NCBI GenBank assembly: GCA_914767715.1
Contig: OU612069.1
Location: forward strand, 16,241,387-16,305,386
Length of the DNA: 64,000 nt
Origin: Membranipora membranacea
Lineage: Eukaryota; Bryozoa; Gymnolaemata; Cheilostomatida; Membraniporidae
Reading direction: 5' to 3'
Part shown: positions 24,659 to 35,908 of the stretch, piece after piece
Layout of the letters: the number at the start of each line of letters is the position of its first letter
Position numbering within the stretch: position 1 is the stretch's first letter
Position numbers and translations under genes: made by a program
The notes under the pieces: generated by a model
The model's database searches: none
Seen by the model: the letters and a program-made list of their open reading frames with translations, nothing else
Told to the model about the DNA's origin: nothing

Positions 24659-24977
24659 CTCAAAGTTCTCTAAATATATCTGTTATGAGAGAAAACAATG
24701 ATCATTGATGCTTGATAGGCAGAGCTGACAAGCTGGTCGAGTGTATTGCACAATATTTGGGACTTTTTGTGTATTTTGGGAATTACATGTGGAATACGGA
24801 TACTGATTATGGCGCAAGCGCTGTGGCCATTTAACATTGATCTCTCACTGAATAATCAATAATAATATCTTATGCTTGGATACAAGGACATCATGTTTTC
24901 ATGTGTAAAGTTTTCACATTTCTCAATTTTTTCTTCTCAAAAATTAATTATCTGATGACAAATACATTTTGTTCATA
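24659..24977. promoter_or_regulatory. Shared divergent promoter interval, eIF5B / AIMP1
   Basis: 319 bp separate the two start codons of divergently transcribed genes, so the 5' UTRs and both core promoters must lie here unless untranslated exons exist farther away. No TATA box is clearly placed. A short GC-richer patch, ATGGCGCAAGCGCTGTGGCC near 24809-24829, stands out in AT-rich DNA and contains a GGCGCAAGCGC dyad-like core. That this is a functional bidirectional promoter is inference from geometry. Confidence 0.7.
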
Positions 24978-25080
24978 ATGGCAGGTGTTGTGAGATCACA
25001 GCTCCAAGAGCGAGCATTGAGGGCAGATGTATTACTACAGCAGTTAAGGCCGTGCTTCACAAAGCTGAGAGAAGCTGCTG
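24978..25080 (+). CDS. AIMP1: AIMP1 exon 1
   Basis: Residues 1-34, [20 protein letters not shown] onward, an amphipathic leucine-rich helix. Donor CTG|GTAAGTAA. Leaves phase 1. Confidence 0.9.
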
Positions 25081-28000
25081 GTAAGTAAACATAGCTAATA
25101 TAATAGATTAGAAGAATATTTAATTTTGTTATTCATCAAAACTAGTACTACTAGTTTTGATGAATAGTAGTACTAGTAGTAGTATACATAATAATATGGA
25201 TATATATATATGTCTCTGGTGGCGGGGGGGGGGGTTGAGGAGAGAATGAAAAAGGCATACAAACCCAATAACCTAACTAAGATCATGCCCATTAATGTTA
25301 GTAGTGCTCCTATGATGACATGTATGTAACCCCCTGCCTTGCAAGCTTGAAACTCGGGTAACTGATCTTTTTTTGTTGTAACATTGGCTGATCGAATTAT
25401 AAGTTAGGTAACTAAATAAGAATAACAGAAGACTTAGTGTTGATTGCACATTTAGGCAAGATGTTTAGATATTGCTTAGGGGCTTATAAGGCCTAGATTG
25501 AAATACTTCTAGCCGTCTGTGTTGTAAGGTCGATTTCCCTTGTACACTGTGATCTCATTTCCTATTTATCCATATAATAATATTGTTAACATTTGAGAGT
25601 CATTTGCTTCTGCTAGAATGTTGACAAACTCCATGTGACCTCAGAACATATGTCACACTGATGACGTGATATACTATTGCATTTATATCACTGATCGATA
25701 AAGAGTTAACTAATTCGCTTAGCATGAGTACCATCACAAGGGTTATGGTGTGACGACCCGCTGCCAATTTCATCAAATGTGAGGTACTCGTTCTACATTG
25801 ACTCTAATGATCAAAGATACACGTGTTAAACTTGTAGTCCCGATGTTTGTGTGGGCATATGTAATGGAGATCCACCTTATTATGTTGTTATCATTGATAT
25901 TTATTTATGGATCTGTATCAGTATACAGCTTTGTGTCCGGAGCTAGATAAAGCTAAAAATCTGGAAGCTTTTAGGTTATGAGTTAATGGACGGCCCTGTA
26001 ACAACCTTCAAAAAATTGGGCAATATTTATGCTTGGCAATAAATAACAAGTGTCAGCTATTCTAGATTCTGAACTTGTGGACCAATCAAAGATGAGAAAT
26101 GCGATCAAGCAACCATACATGAATTATAGCATTACACTTGCTCATGGTCAGATATATACCCTTTATCCATATAATATATGTCAGTGGTTGTTACCATTTA
26201 TTTTCAGCTGCTAAGATGTGCAGTGCAGAGATGAGCCAACTGGAGAAAGAGAACAATGCCCTCAAGCTGCAGGTCCAGGCGATGGTCCAAAAACTGAAAC
26301 AAGCTGAACAAATGAATGGAGGTAGGCCTATAATATGATTTGGTTGGATAAAAATGTTTAAGCTTCGTTTGGCTAATTTGGCCACATTTTTACATCGAGA
26401 CTACACTATTATCATGTGTATCTCCGATCCTTAGAGTCAAATTGGAAAGTGTACCTACCACGTACCCGCCCTAAATAGTAAATTTAAACTCGGGTTGTCA
26501 CACCAAATTGTGCTAAGTGAATTAGCTCACTCTCTATCGATCAAAGATATACATGCAATAGTTTATCATGACATCAGTGTGTAATTTCGCTGAGTCTCTA
26601 ATCAGTCGTTAGGAAATGAGGATGTATACCACCTGTTAGGTAGGCCTATCATTGTTGTCTGGTGAAAATATCATTTATTTCCTTGAATCCTAGTACCTAT
26701 ACGTCCTAAGGGATTCCTAGAGATCTGATCATTTAGTTCCTCCAATTTTGAATTCATAAGAACACACTGTATAATTAATACTATGTATCTGAAAACATAA
26801 TATTACTATCCGCTGAAACCTGCATCATCCCATACTTGGTTACCTGTTCATTGTTTTAATTATTAATTGCGATATATTTCCTGTATTGTTTTCCTGTTCG
26901 AATTTCTTTTGCACCATGTGTGAAAGAATATCTTTGAGAAATGATTTTGACCTAAACATGACAAAAAGATCTATGATGGGATGTATCTCTGCTAATAATT
27001 TAAGTTCAAACTTGGTTGTTAGCCACACTTGATGCAACTAGTTTGTTTTATTTTTATTCAGTTGTGCAGGTGGATTGTAGTAAAGTACCTTCAGCCACAC
27101 CCTCCGCTCCCAGCACTGCTAAATCATCTGTCAGTGCTGCTGCTGAGACGCCCTCTACGGACAAACCAGTCGAGCCCAAGAAACAAGAGAAGAAAGTCAA
27201 ACCAAAGAGTGAGTGGAGTCGTTACTGATAAGCTTTGTGGAACAAGGTCTATGGACTAGCCTCATCACAGCACCCCCATTTTTTTGTTTTTCACACATAA
27301 AAACAACTTAAATGGGGCAGCTGTGATAAGGCTACTATGGACCTGAAGCAAATGTGATTATAGAGCTTCAAGATAACTTACTATTTCCACACCCTGATTA
27401 TCGCAATCAGTGAGGACAAATTTCTTTGCCCATCAGGTGACGATTCTGAGATAAAAGCCTCCATCAGTTATATTTTTGAGCTATACAGAATTCAATGAGC
27501 ACAAATTTCCCAGACTGTTAGTCACAATACGGTGTGGCCTGTGTAAAAACTGTAGAGCGTAATAAATCTGACCTTATCTTAACTTGACCTTGTGATTGTT
27601 AAATAAAGCCATGGGGTCCTATAATTTCAGAGAGCGACTGTTTTGCACCCAAGTCTTTCATAAGCTAAAAAAAACAGCACATCATTATTAGACATAGAGG
27701 TAGACTGTCTTGACAAGTTTTGTTGTGCGGGGGGAAGGGGGGGATAAGATCAACAAAGCTTGTCAAGACTGGCTAACATAGAAGACGGGCATAGTTCTAT
27801 CAAGCTTACACTATTCAGTGTCAGCTTGATAATGTGTTACGTTTAAAATCAGATATAATATAATTATATATATTGCATGATATAACTATAATTTGATTTT
27901 AGAGGAGCCAAAACAGGCAGCCGGTGATGATTCTGCCCCAGTAGATGTCTCCAGGCTTCTGCTTAAAGTCGGTATGTACTCGATGTGTCCTGTTTTATAG

Positions 28001-31000
28001 TAGTGTATGAATGTCAATTTTTTAGTAGTTTGTTGGAGTTGTTTCCCGCTGTAACAGAGCAATTTGTATTGAGTGTCCCTTGATGAAATAATCTGGAATT
28101 TCCAGTGTGGTCAGGTCATTGCATTGCGTAAATATGCCTTATCTGTTGCATGTCATATATGAGGACAGCCTCAGTTTGCGTTGTTAGAGAGGTTTTCAAG
28201 ATTTCACTCAAAAAAACTAAGGATGTTATATTTTATTACAAGTATTACCTTTTAAAATCGCAAGTGAATCAGTCAGATGAAAACTTTTATGATAAGCAGA
28301 TAGGGTAGAAATAATATTGAGATCAAAGCTCGTTTAAGCAATACCTATTTTTTTCTTGTGTAGGTAAGATTGTGGAAGTAAAGAAACACCCTGATGCTGA
28401 CTCGCTGTACATAGAGACTGTGGACCTGGCTGAGGATAGACCGAGAACCATCATCAGCGGGCTTGTCAAACACGTCCCCATGGAACAGGTAGGTGGATTG
28501 TTGAGTCATGCATCCGTGCTTAATTTTTTTCTGCATTTTGATTCTTTCTAATGTTTGGAGAAAATATCATGAACAATATTTTGCGGGTCGGTGCCAGTCT
28601 CATCGAAACGAGAATAATTTTAGCTCAGAAATTACCCATGACTAGGATAAATGAACATTTTTATGTTGTAGCTTTCAAGACAAAATTAGCGAGGTTTTTT
28701 TCTTTTAAGAATTGATACGGTAGCTCATGCATCATGCAAATCTCTTCGAGTATATTAAGGTTTTTTCAAGCCCACCACATGACCAAAGCATTACATAGTC
28801 TGGCAGCTAATTCTGAAAAAAATCATAGCACTTTTAGGTGAAAATTATGTATATTGTTAGAAATTATTGTCCCCCACCCCTGCTCATCTTTGAGGTATTT
28901 ATGGGTATTTACTGTACTGTAATCGCTGATTTTTTTCCGCCCAAATTAACATAAATATTTGTTTAATGTCATTAGACATTGCACGAAAGTAGATAATTTC
29001 CTTTATAAACCTCTATGAGAAATTCAGCCTTAACATTTCTTTTAAGTAGAAAGCTGGGGCAGTTTTGGGGCTTGTACTGTGCAAGCCCAATAAGCTACCC
29101 CTTCCACATTTAATGTGTCAAGGTAGAACACACCGAGTGATACAAAGTGAATAGCCAAAGCAAAACATATGCATTAGATGAGAAATCATTGTGTCGCTGG
29201 CGAGTACTTTCAGTATGTAAATATTTTCATATTTTGATGATTTGCCTGGCGTCAAATGATAATAACCTTGTTTGCTTAGATTCATTCACGTTTTGCTTTT
29301 CAACAATCGCCAGTGTGTTTCCACCTTTATACCTCACCGGAATTCAATATCACGAGCCCATTTTACCACTTTCTTCCTCTCACTTGTGCCCACACAGATG
29401 CAGGACAGGTTGGCTGTGTTATGGCATTTGTTACGTTAATGTCGGTGCCTGTACTGTACAAGCCCAATAAGCTACCACTTCAACACTGAATGTTTAAGCT
29501 GGAATTCAATATCACAATCCCATGTTGACCCTTTATTTTTTTCACTTGTGCCCACACAGATGCAGGACAGGCTGGCTGTGTTCGCCTGTAACCTGAAGCC
29601 GGCTAAGATGAGAGGTATATTATCTGAGGGTATGATTATGTGCGCTAGTACTCCTGATAAAGTACAGATAGTGGACGTACCATCAGGAGCATCTCCTGGT
29701 GATGTCATCACCTTCAGCCAATATCCAGGTAAGTAATTAGAATACCAATATGGTCTTAGGGGACAGAGATGTACCACAGCGTTTAACTACCTGACAACTC
29801 CCTTTAATCTCAATGGTTGATCTCTACAATATGCAGCAGGGAATATATACACCCAGGGGTGCCAGGGGCTTGAACAATCAACCTTGATAGCTGCCCAAGT
29901 GGAACTCGAATCCACGTCTCCTGCGGAACCAAACGCCAGGCAGCGATTAGCAAGCGTGCTAACCGATTGCGCCATCTCACTATCCCCAAAATAGAATGGG
30001 CTGATGACGCTAATCAGCAGGCCCGCTATTCCCGACTCGGAGCCGTGCACTCACATCCCGCAAGCCTATTCCCTTCCAAAGAGTTTTGAATAAATTTTCT
30101 TAAGTGAAGAAAATCACCAGACAAGTCAGAGGTAGAGAATTAAAAATTCAGGTAGAAACATTTTCTTCTGTTCTGTGATGTTGGGCTTTAACACTTGCGG
30201 ACCGAAAAGTTGCACTGTCATTCATCATAAGTTCCCCAAAACTTCATGTGAAATGCTACGACATTTGACAGTACATTCTGGTTTTGGTTACACCAAACAT
30301 TCAGTGAAACTGCAGCGCACTAAATGTCATTTGTTCTGGTGGTTTTGTTAATTTGTAATTTAACATCTGTGTCAGTCTGAGATTTTTATCAACATGACAT
30401 TTTGGCCAAAATTTTTCAAGAAACTACCTAACAATTATGATTCCTGCCTGTTTCGACAAAAAGACATCATTAGATTCCCGCGCATGACCACTGGTGTTAC
30501 CTGAGAAGCCGAGTTAGGTGAGGTGTTCCAATGGTTCATGCGATGTAGGTCCCCACTAGCCAGGGTTGGCTTTGAAGTGTTCGGACCTAGTGACGGGGTG
30601 GTAATGATGTAGTGGAAAACCGCTTAGAAGTACTCATTGTGGTAATCTAAGTGCTCAGACTCCAAGGCGCAGGGAGTTACTTGCGCATGCTCAAACGTAA
30701 CGCAAGTAACTCCCTGCGCTTTGGAGTCTGAGCACTTAGACTACCATTGTGGCTTACATAAATATAAACAAACTCATTATTATTATTATTAATATTATCA
30801 TGTATGAATTTGGGCGTGACTTCACTCTGTATCTTCACTGTAGGTAAAGCCGATACACAACTGAATCCTAAAAAGAAAATATGGGAAGCTCTGATGCCTG
30901 ATATGAAGACTGATGCTACTGGAGTAGCTACTTACAAAGGATGTCCTTTCACTATAGAGGGAAAGGGCGTGTGTCAGGCCCCCGGCTGTCCAAATTTCCC

Positions 31001-31010
31001 ATTAAAGTAA
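24978..31010 (+). CDS. AIMP1: Aminoacyl-tRNA synthetase complex-interacting multifunctional protein 1 (AIMP1/p43), complete, 7 coding exons
   Basis: AIMP1 is a non-catalytic tRNA-binding scaffold of the cytosolic multi-synthetase complex; its C-terminal part can be released as EMAPII in vertebrates. Exons: 24978-25080, 26208-26321, 27062-27208, 27903-27971, 28364-28488, 29560-29728, 30844-31010. Phases agree and give 894 nt including TAA (297 aa; human about 312). Residues 1-72 form a leucine-rich coiled coil (the part that binds arginyl-tRNA synthetase in the family). Residues 73-140 are a Ser/Ala/Lys/Pro linker. From about 145 is the OB-fold EMAPII domain, with [20 protein letters not shown], a [10 protein letters not shown] segment and a C-terminal half ending [12 protein letters not shown]. 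The head-to-head neighbour is eIF5B. No frame lesions were seen. Confidence 0.97.
25131..25165. repeat. Perfect short palindrome in AIMP1 intron 1
   Basis: ATTCATCAAAACTAGT and its complement ACTAGTTTTGATGAAT separated by 3 bases. Confidence 0.8.
26208..26321 (+). CDS. AIMP1: AIMP1 exon 2 (coiled coil)
   Basis: Residues 35-72, [20 protein letters not shown] then [10 protein letters not shown], with clear heptads. The family has LKE-x-A-x-L-x-x-E-N-x-x-L-K here. Acceptor TTTTCAG, donor GTAGGCC. Confidence 0.95.
27062..27208 (+). CDS. AIMP1: AIMP1 exon 3 (linker)
   Basis: Residues 73-121, a Ser/Thr/Pro/Ala-rich then Lys-rich linker. Acceptor TATTCAG, donor AAAGA|GTGAGT. Confidence 0.9.
27370..27510. 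repeat. Dispersed repeat related to the 60.3-kb hexamer flank
   Basis: Shares ACACCCTGATTAT-like, TTTGCCCATCAGGTGACGAT and TTCAATGAGCACAAATTT with 60284-60373 (TTTGCCCATTAGGAGACGAT, TTCAATGAGCACAAATTT). Confidence 0.6.
27707..27775. repeat. Foldback in AIMP1 intron 3
   Basis: GTCTTGACAAGTTTTGTTG and CAACAAAGCTTGTCAAGAC around a G/A-rich centre. The motif TTGTCAAG recurs near 24276. Confidence 0.65.
27903..27971 (+). CDS. AIMP1: AIMP1 exon 4
   Basis: Residues 122-144. [13 protein letters not shown] matches the family's P-x-D-x-S-R-L-D-L-R-V-G lead-in to the EMAPII domain. Acceptor GATTTTAG, donor GTATGT. Confidence 0.95.
28364..28488 (+). CDS. AIMP1: AIMP1 exon 5 (OB fold)
   Basis: Residues 145-186. 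[17 protein letters not shown] and the [10 protein letters not shown] strand are the conserved OB-fold tRNA-binding signature. Acceptor TTGTGTAG, donor CAG|GTAGGT. Confidence 0.97.
29339..29420 (+). pseudogene. Partial duplicate of AIMP1 exon 6 5' end with its splice acceptor
   Basis: Intron tail, CCCACACAG acceptor and the first about 21 coding bases of exon 6 recur with a 162-base offset (CACACAGATG at 29391-29400 and again at 29553-29562). The copy opens MQDRLAV then diverges and reaches a stop within 14 codons, so inclusion would truncate the protein. A longer flank (GCAAGCCCAATAAGCTACC at about 29077 and 29458) is also duplicated. Confidence 0.85.
29560..29728 (+). CDS. AIMP1: AIMP1 exon 6 (OB fold)
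   Basis: Residues 187-242. [20 protein letters not shown], then a VPSGASPGD-type loop. Acceptor CCCACACAG, donor CCAG|GTAAGT. A broken copy of its 5' end lies 162 bp upstream. Confidence 0.97.
29872..29975 (-). repeat. tRNA-like SINE head (AIMP1 intron 6)
   Basis: Minus strand: ATGGCGCAATCGGTTAGCACG (box A region) and box B GATTCGAGTTCC. The region between the boxes is longer than in a tRNA, so it is tRNA-derived rather than a gene. Confidence 0.65.
30641..30745. repeat. 45-bp-arm foldback in AIMP1 intron 6
   Basis: Arms 30641-30685 and 30701-30745, near-identical complements (CAGGGAGTTACTTGCG / CGCAAGTAACTCCCTG at the loop), 15-base spacer. Confidence 0.9.
30844..31010 (+). CDS. AIMP1: AIMP1 exon 7 (C-terminus)
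   Basis: Residues 243-297 and TAA (31008-31010). [18 protein letters not shown] and the final FPLK. Acceptor CACTGTAG. Confidence 0.97.
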
Positions 31011-31079
31011 AACATAGGCTGATATGATGTATCGGATGTGGGTGCTTGACTTTTTCTGTGACTTCTATTATTCAGACTC

Positions 31080-31085
31080 AATAAA
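31080..31085 (+). terminator. AIMP1: AIMP1 polyadenylation signal
   Basis: AATAAA 70 bases after the AIMP1 stop codon, the only canonical hexamer close downstream. Confidence 0.75.
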
Positions 31086-31399
31086 AAATAACACATTATA
31101 ATTATGTATTAGTAGCTAAGAAATGTTTAGATTGAATGATGTAAAAATTTCAAATTTTTGCCACACATTTACCTTGCTATGGAAATTTAAGCACTTTGCA
31201 CCCTGGCAAAAATTGCTTAACCATGATCAGATGTACCCATAAACATATAAATACTTATATATTTATATGTTTATGGATGTACCACACACATAATAGATGG
31301 CTGTATTGTCAGATTGGGATGCAGCAAATGATTAACTATTGATACAAACTAAAAAACTACAAGAAAACCATAGGACTAATGCAAGGGGTGCACAGACAG

Positions 31400-31660
31400 G
31401 CATATTTAAAACAAACAAGGCTTTGTGGGTTAAAATCGCAAGTATTGTCTCCGTCCGAGGACTGAGAAATATCAGTGCCTTAAGGGCGCGGCCGCCGTAT
31501 TCGGCGCCAAGTTGCTCTCAATTTGCAGGCAGGTCGGAGCACACCTGGGGCGTCATATGAGCCCAGTAGTCAGTAGACTGCAGCAGGATTCGAAACCAGG
31601 ACCTCCAGCGCTTGCGCGTTAAAGGGCAGGCGCTCTAACCAACTGCGCTACCTCCTACTC
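31400..31660 (-). mobile_element. tRNA-derived SINE, family 1, copy B
   Basis: Same body as copy A (TGCAGGCAGGTCGGAGCACA at about 31523) and a minus-strand tRNA-like head at 31656-31575 with box A TAGCGCAGTTGG and box B GGTTTCGAATCC. It lies 315 bp beyond the AIMP1 poly(A) signal. Confidence 0.82.
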
Positions 31661-33689
31661 CCTATACCCTTAATTATATAGGACATTATAATTGTAATGG
31701 TTTTGCTTTTTTTCATGGCATGGATTACAAATCCTTTTTCCGGAAAGTGGCCAGGCCAACAAATGAAGGTCATAACATAATATGAAACAGAGCACCGAGT
31801 TTAAACAAAATACAATTGTTGAAAAGCTTTGCACTTAATTGGGTTGAACAGAGTTGGCAGCAGGAAAGGAATGGTGCAGAACTATTAATTAATGGGTGTT
31901 AGTCTCTTCTTAATGTATCATCCTCATTTCTGAGACGCCAAATTCCAACCTGGCTGAATTTGTTAAACAGTAAAACTGACTTGTGGCAAAGAACTAAAAT
32001 TAACGCAATATGGCAGTAAGGCATTTTTGTTTAGAGGGAGGGATGATCATTAGTATGTTGTCACCTTCTCGTACAAAGTCAAAATATTCTTTATTAGGTA
32101 AAAGCGATCTTTTATCCTGTCTTTCTATTATGAACTTTGTTAACCATCGATCTTTACATTGCATACACCAAAGTTATACATGTTAACTCAACGAGTTGCC
32201 TGCAAACAGGGGTACTTTTTTTTTCATATTATAATTCACGTAAGATAGAATACTACCAGACAAAAGGGACTCATTACGTTGTAATATAATTGATTATTAA
32301 TAATTTATGTAAAATCGCATACACAGTAGAGAGCTACTGAAAATGGGATTTCACATTCATTAGTAGGGTTGTGTCAGGAGTTGTCCCTTATTATAGGGGG
32401 CGCTGAACAGATGAGACCATAAATTGGCACGTTTTTATAAAAGCTATCATTGGAGCAGGTCACACTTTTTGGTCTGGCAGCCAGAGAAATTGAGATAGAA
32501 ACAAAATGAGGGTAATTTCATAGGGGGTTTATGCTGACCCAATTTATGAGATAAGAATTGACTGCGAATATAATTTTGTATTTAATAATTTTATATATTA
32601 TAATAAATATATCATTAAAATAAAGAGGAATAATAATATTCCAGCTTTGAAGTTAGAAAAAATTCTATAAATCCAACCTGAAAATATTGATTGCAGAAAA
32701 AAAATTCAGAATAATATATATATATTTTATGTTATTGTGTTACAAAACAATTCAATTAATACAATAACTTAATATATAGGGAATTTTTTTGCAAAACAAA
32801 TTTAGCTGTATATCTGATGACACCTTCCTTCCTGACACTGAATTTCTTTGTGATTGATCAGGTTTTTATAATTTAATGTATTATTATTGAATTTTAATTG
32901 TATTAAAAATTAAGATTTTCCGATACTTTTTATTTCAGCATATAGGTCAGATTTTTGTATTACCGAATAAAAATATCATTTGTAGCTAGCAGAAACCAAG
33001 GAGTTTTTACAGCAAAAGGTCTCATCTGCTTCCTCATCTGTAAATAATCAAGGGAGATTACTCAAATAGACACAACCCCATTGGTAATCAATTTTACTAC
33101 TACGAACAAGTGAGCTTTTACCTATTGACAACTGGGTCCTATTCATATAAGATCAAGTTTAATCCAATGGCCTGCATTCCAATTGCTCCCTTCAACTGGT
33201 CAGCTGCGGCGTGACCAGTGGATCGGAATGCAGGCAAATTGACCAAACTATTCATAATGGCTGTTGATTCAAATCTCTAACATCTCAAGTCAGTTGTATG
33301 CAGCTCACAATGTGCACTAGACTTTCTGAACTTTGGTAAAATACCATCAAATTATTTCCGAATATTAACCCGGTGGTGAATTGACTGAAACAGCAACTAC
33401 ATTTATGACTTGACAATTAAAATATTATTGCTACCCTTGACAGGTTGCCCAGGCTATATAAATGTTATCAACAAGAATAAATACTCGGTAATTTCAATAC
33501 TGAGAAGATTGTAGAGTATTAATAATTTTCTTTCTTTAATTAATCTCTGATTCCTAAATAATCTACACCAGACTGCAGATCTAAAAATTTCATACCTACA
33601 AACATCCTGCATGAGATTGATGAACCAATATATTTATTAAACATAATATAAACAAAAAAGCCGACAGAATAAAAAAAATGAACATAATA
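31661..33689. other. No gene seen
   Basis: AT-rich intergenic DNA between a SINE and a tandem array; no coding-like frame recognised on either strand. Confidence 0.6.
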
Positions 33690-34275
33690 TATAATAATAT
33701 ACGCAATAATAGTTGTGTTGACAGGGTTGCAGAAGTAACTGTTCTCTGTACGTAGGTGTAGGTGATTTAGAATAAATGATATCTTTAGGTTAAAGCGCAG
33801 CTTTACATTATTTATTAAAAAAAAAGGATCTTTGGTCAACATTTTTCAGTTAGAACAACTGAAAAACAACACTTTCTTTGCTTTAGCTGTTGAGTTGATA
33901 CTTCAAAACTATAGCTATAGTATCATTCAAGAATACATGATATTTATGGGATATAGTAATATATGCACCAATAATTGTCTTGACAGGTACTCTGTTGGTA
34001 AGTGTAGGAGTAGGAGATCTAGCATACATGATAGTAATAGGATATACTAATATATGCAACAATAATTGTCTTAACAGGTTTTCAGAAGAAACTGTTCTCT
34101 GTTGTTAGGTATAGGTGTAGAAGATCTAGAATACATGATATTCATGGGATCCTTGATGGGATATAGTAATATTTGCAAGAATAGTTATGTTGACAGGGTT
34201 GCAGAACAAACCCTTCTCCGTGGGTAGAAAGTGTAAGAGATTTAGAATACATAATACCTTTAGGTTATTGGGCAG
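33690..34275 (+). repeat. Diverged tandem array, period about 110-150 bp
   Basis: Repeated landmarks in one orientation: ATATAGTAATAT, CAATAATTGTCTTGACAGG (or GTTGTGTTGACAGGG), CTGTTCTCTG, GTGTAGGAGTAGGAGATCTA and AATACATGATA. Four partial copies begin near 33690, 33950, 34040 and 34155. Confidence 0.7.
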
Positions 34276-35394
34276 CTGCAGTGGATTTATCTGTGAGCGT
34301 TTGAGACACTGGTGTTTTCATGTGATTTTGTACAGCATCGTCGTGTAATCTAAAAAACGATAAAAAGTAAAACTGGCAACCTCCTAGGAGGACCTGGCAC
34401 TCTCAACTGGTATAGCATTACAATGGATAATGGGTTTCTCCGAGGCATCACCAGTAATCTCTTCCCAGAGCAATTTGAGGCATAAAATAAGCAAAAATAA
34501 GTTCCAGAAGGACTGATTCGACGTACCTTTTTCAATTATAGTCTTTTTAGACCACTGTATTTAGCTTTCTAGGGCAGGCAGTGCCTCTCTGCCTCCCCTA
34601 GAACTACGACCCTGTTACTGTTTTGAGAATGGTGACAGCGGTACACATTCAAGTTTTTATATTTATCAAATTTCAGCGAATAACTTTGAGGTTAAAACTG
34701 CAATAGATTCAGCAGTGAGGAAGTTAACTTTCAAACAAATAGATAACAACATCTATCGCCACTTCGTTCCACCCTAAATTGATTGTGTTATGAGAATATG
34801 ACCCTGAATGTGGACAGCAAATTGATGATAACCATGAGTCAACACTAATGCACAATTCAACGTAGTTACATTGGTACAATCACTGGATTAGGGGGAACAT
34901 ATCTGGCCCTGTGCAAGCGTATGGCAATTTATGTATGACTGCTTGAAACAATTTCTCATCCTTGATTGGTCAGATAGTTCAGTAATGCTACAGCCGACCC
35001 TATGTCAACATTGTCAAATAGCTTGCCAAAGCATAGACATCGATAAATAGATGCCTAATCAGTTTTTTGCGGTTTTCGTAATTACTGGTTCACCAAAACC
35101 ACTGATTTCTTATATACAGGAGATTCACGAAAAGTGGAACGACTCCCAAGAGCGGCTTACGTTTCTATTGGCTCTGTTTCTATTTGTCTAAGTTTTCGAA
35201 GGTCGTTACTGCTACGCCATTCAATGATAACATAAAGCTGCCAGCTAGCTAGATCCTATTATCAACACAATTTGATTCAAGGTTGTAGTATTGAATGACA
35301 AAGTAGTAGCAGTTACAATAAAGATTTAAACAGGGAGTTACCCTCTACTGTAAAAAGAGGAGATGACTCAGGCTCTCTCTATACATTACAATAA

Positions 35395-35555
35395 TTGGTA
35401 TTGTCGGATGATGGAGGCAAGGACATGAGTCAGATAAGACCTGATGACATTCAGTGGGACAGGACGAGACTGACATGGTAAAGTGACTGCAGGCTGCTCT
35501 AGGCTGATCAATTGAATTTGTGTGTTTTTCACTCCATTCAGATCAAGGCAATCTG
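35395..35555 (+). repeat. Dispersed repeat shared with 57700-57860
   Basis: CTCTAGGCTGATCAATTGA, TTTTTCACTCCATTCAG and ATCAAGGCAATCTG reappear in inverted orientation at 57.7 kb, where they border the retropepsin fragment. Confidence 0.75.
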
Positions 35556-35690
35556 ATCCTAAACAGGAGCACGCTGTGGAGCTTGTTAAATCAGGTTGCA
35601 GACCACTTCAATGGGAAAAGTTCCTACTGTTGTCTGAACGAGTTTTCAACAATTCAGAAGAACTACTCTTTCATCGATGAAATCACATGT
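35550..35690 (+). pseudogene. Possible upstream exon of the Mutator-like gene
   Basis: One frame reads SDPKQEHAVELVKSGCRPLQ and continues WEKFLLLSERVFNNSE without a stop to about 35680. Its composition is protein-like and it follows an AG acceptor. Family not recognised; linked to the transposase only by proximity and strand. Confidence 0.35.
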
Positions 35691-35908
35691 ACTTGCGTAT
35701 GGTAAGGCTGTTTGTGAAGACCAAGTAAATTTCGTAGTGGATTTTGGTGATACACAGTTTCACACCTCAATGCATAGCGGAAGAAGTGCTCATACAATCA
35801 TATCATTGTGGAAGAGTGTTTGTATTCTTAAATACATTCATCTACTGCTAGCTTATGGAGGCACCTCAGAATTCTTGACTATTGTTGTACATTTCAAATT
35901 ATTGGCAG

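Noticed and set aside
27055-27075. Second AG at GTGCAG just inside AIMP1 exon 3 as an alternative acceptor.
   Set aside because: It is 8 bases downstream and would shift the frame; the first AG keeps phase.
34262-34352. Minus-strand segment after TTTTTTAG reading LHDDAVQNHMKTPVSQTL then a stop, like a C-terminal exon.
   Set aside because: No convincing upstream minus-strand exon was found and the end overlaps the tandem array landmarks.
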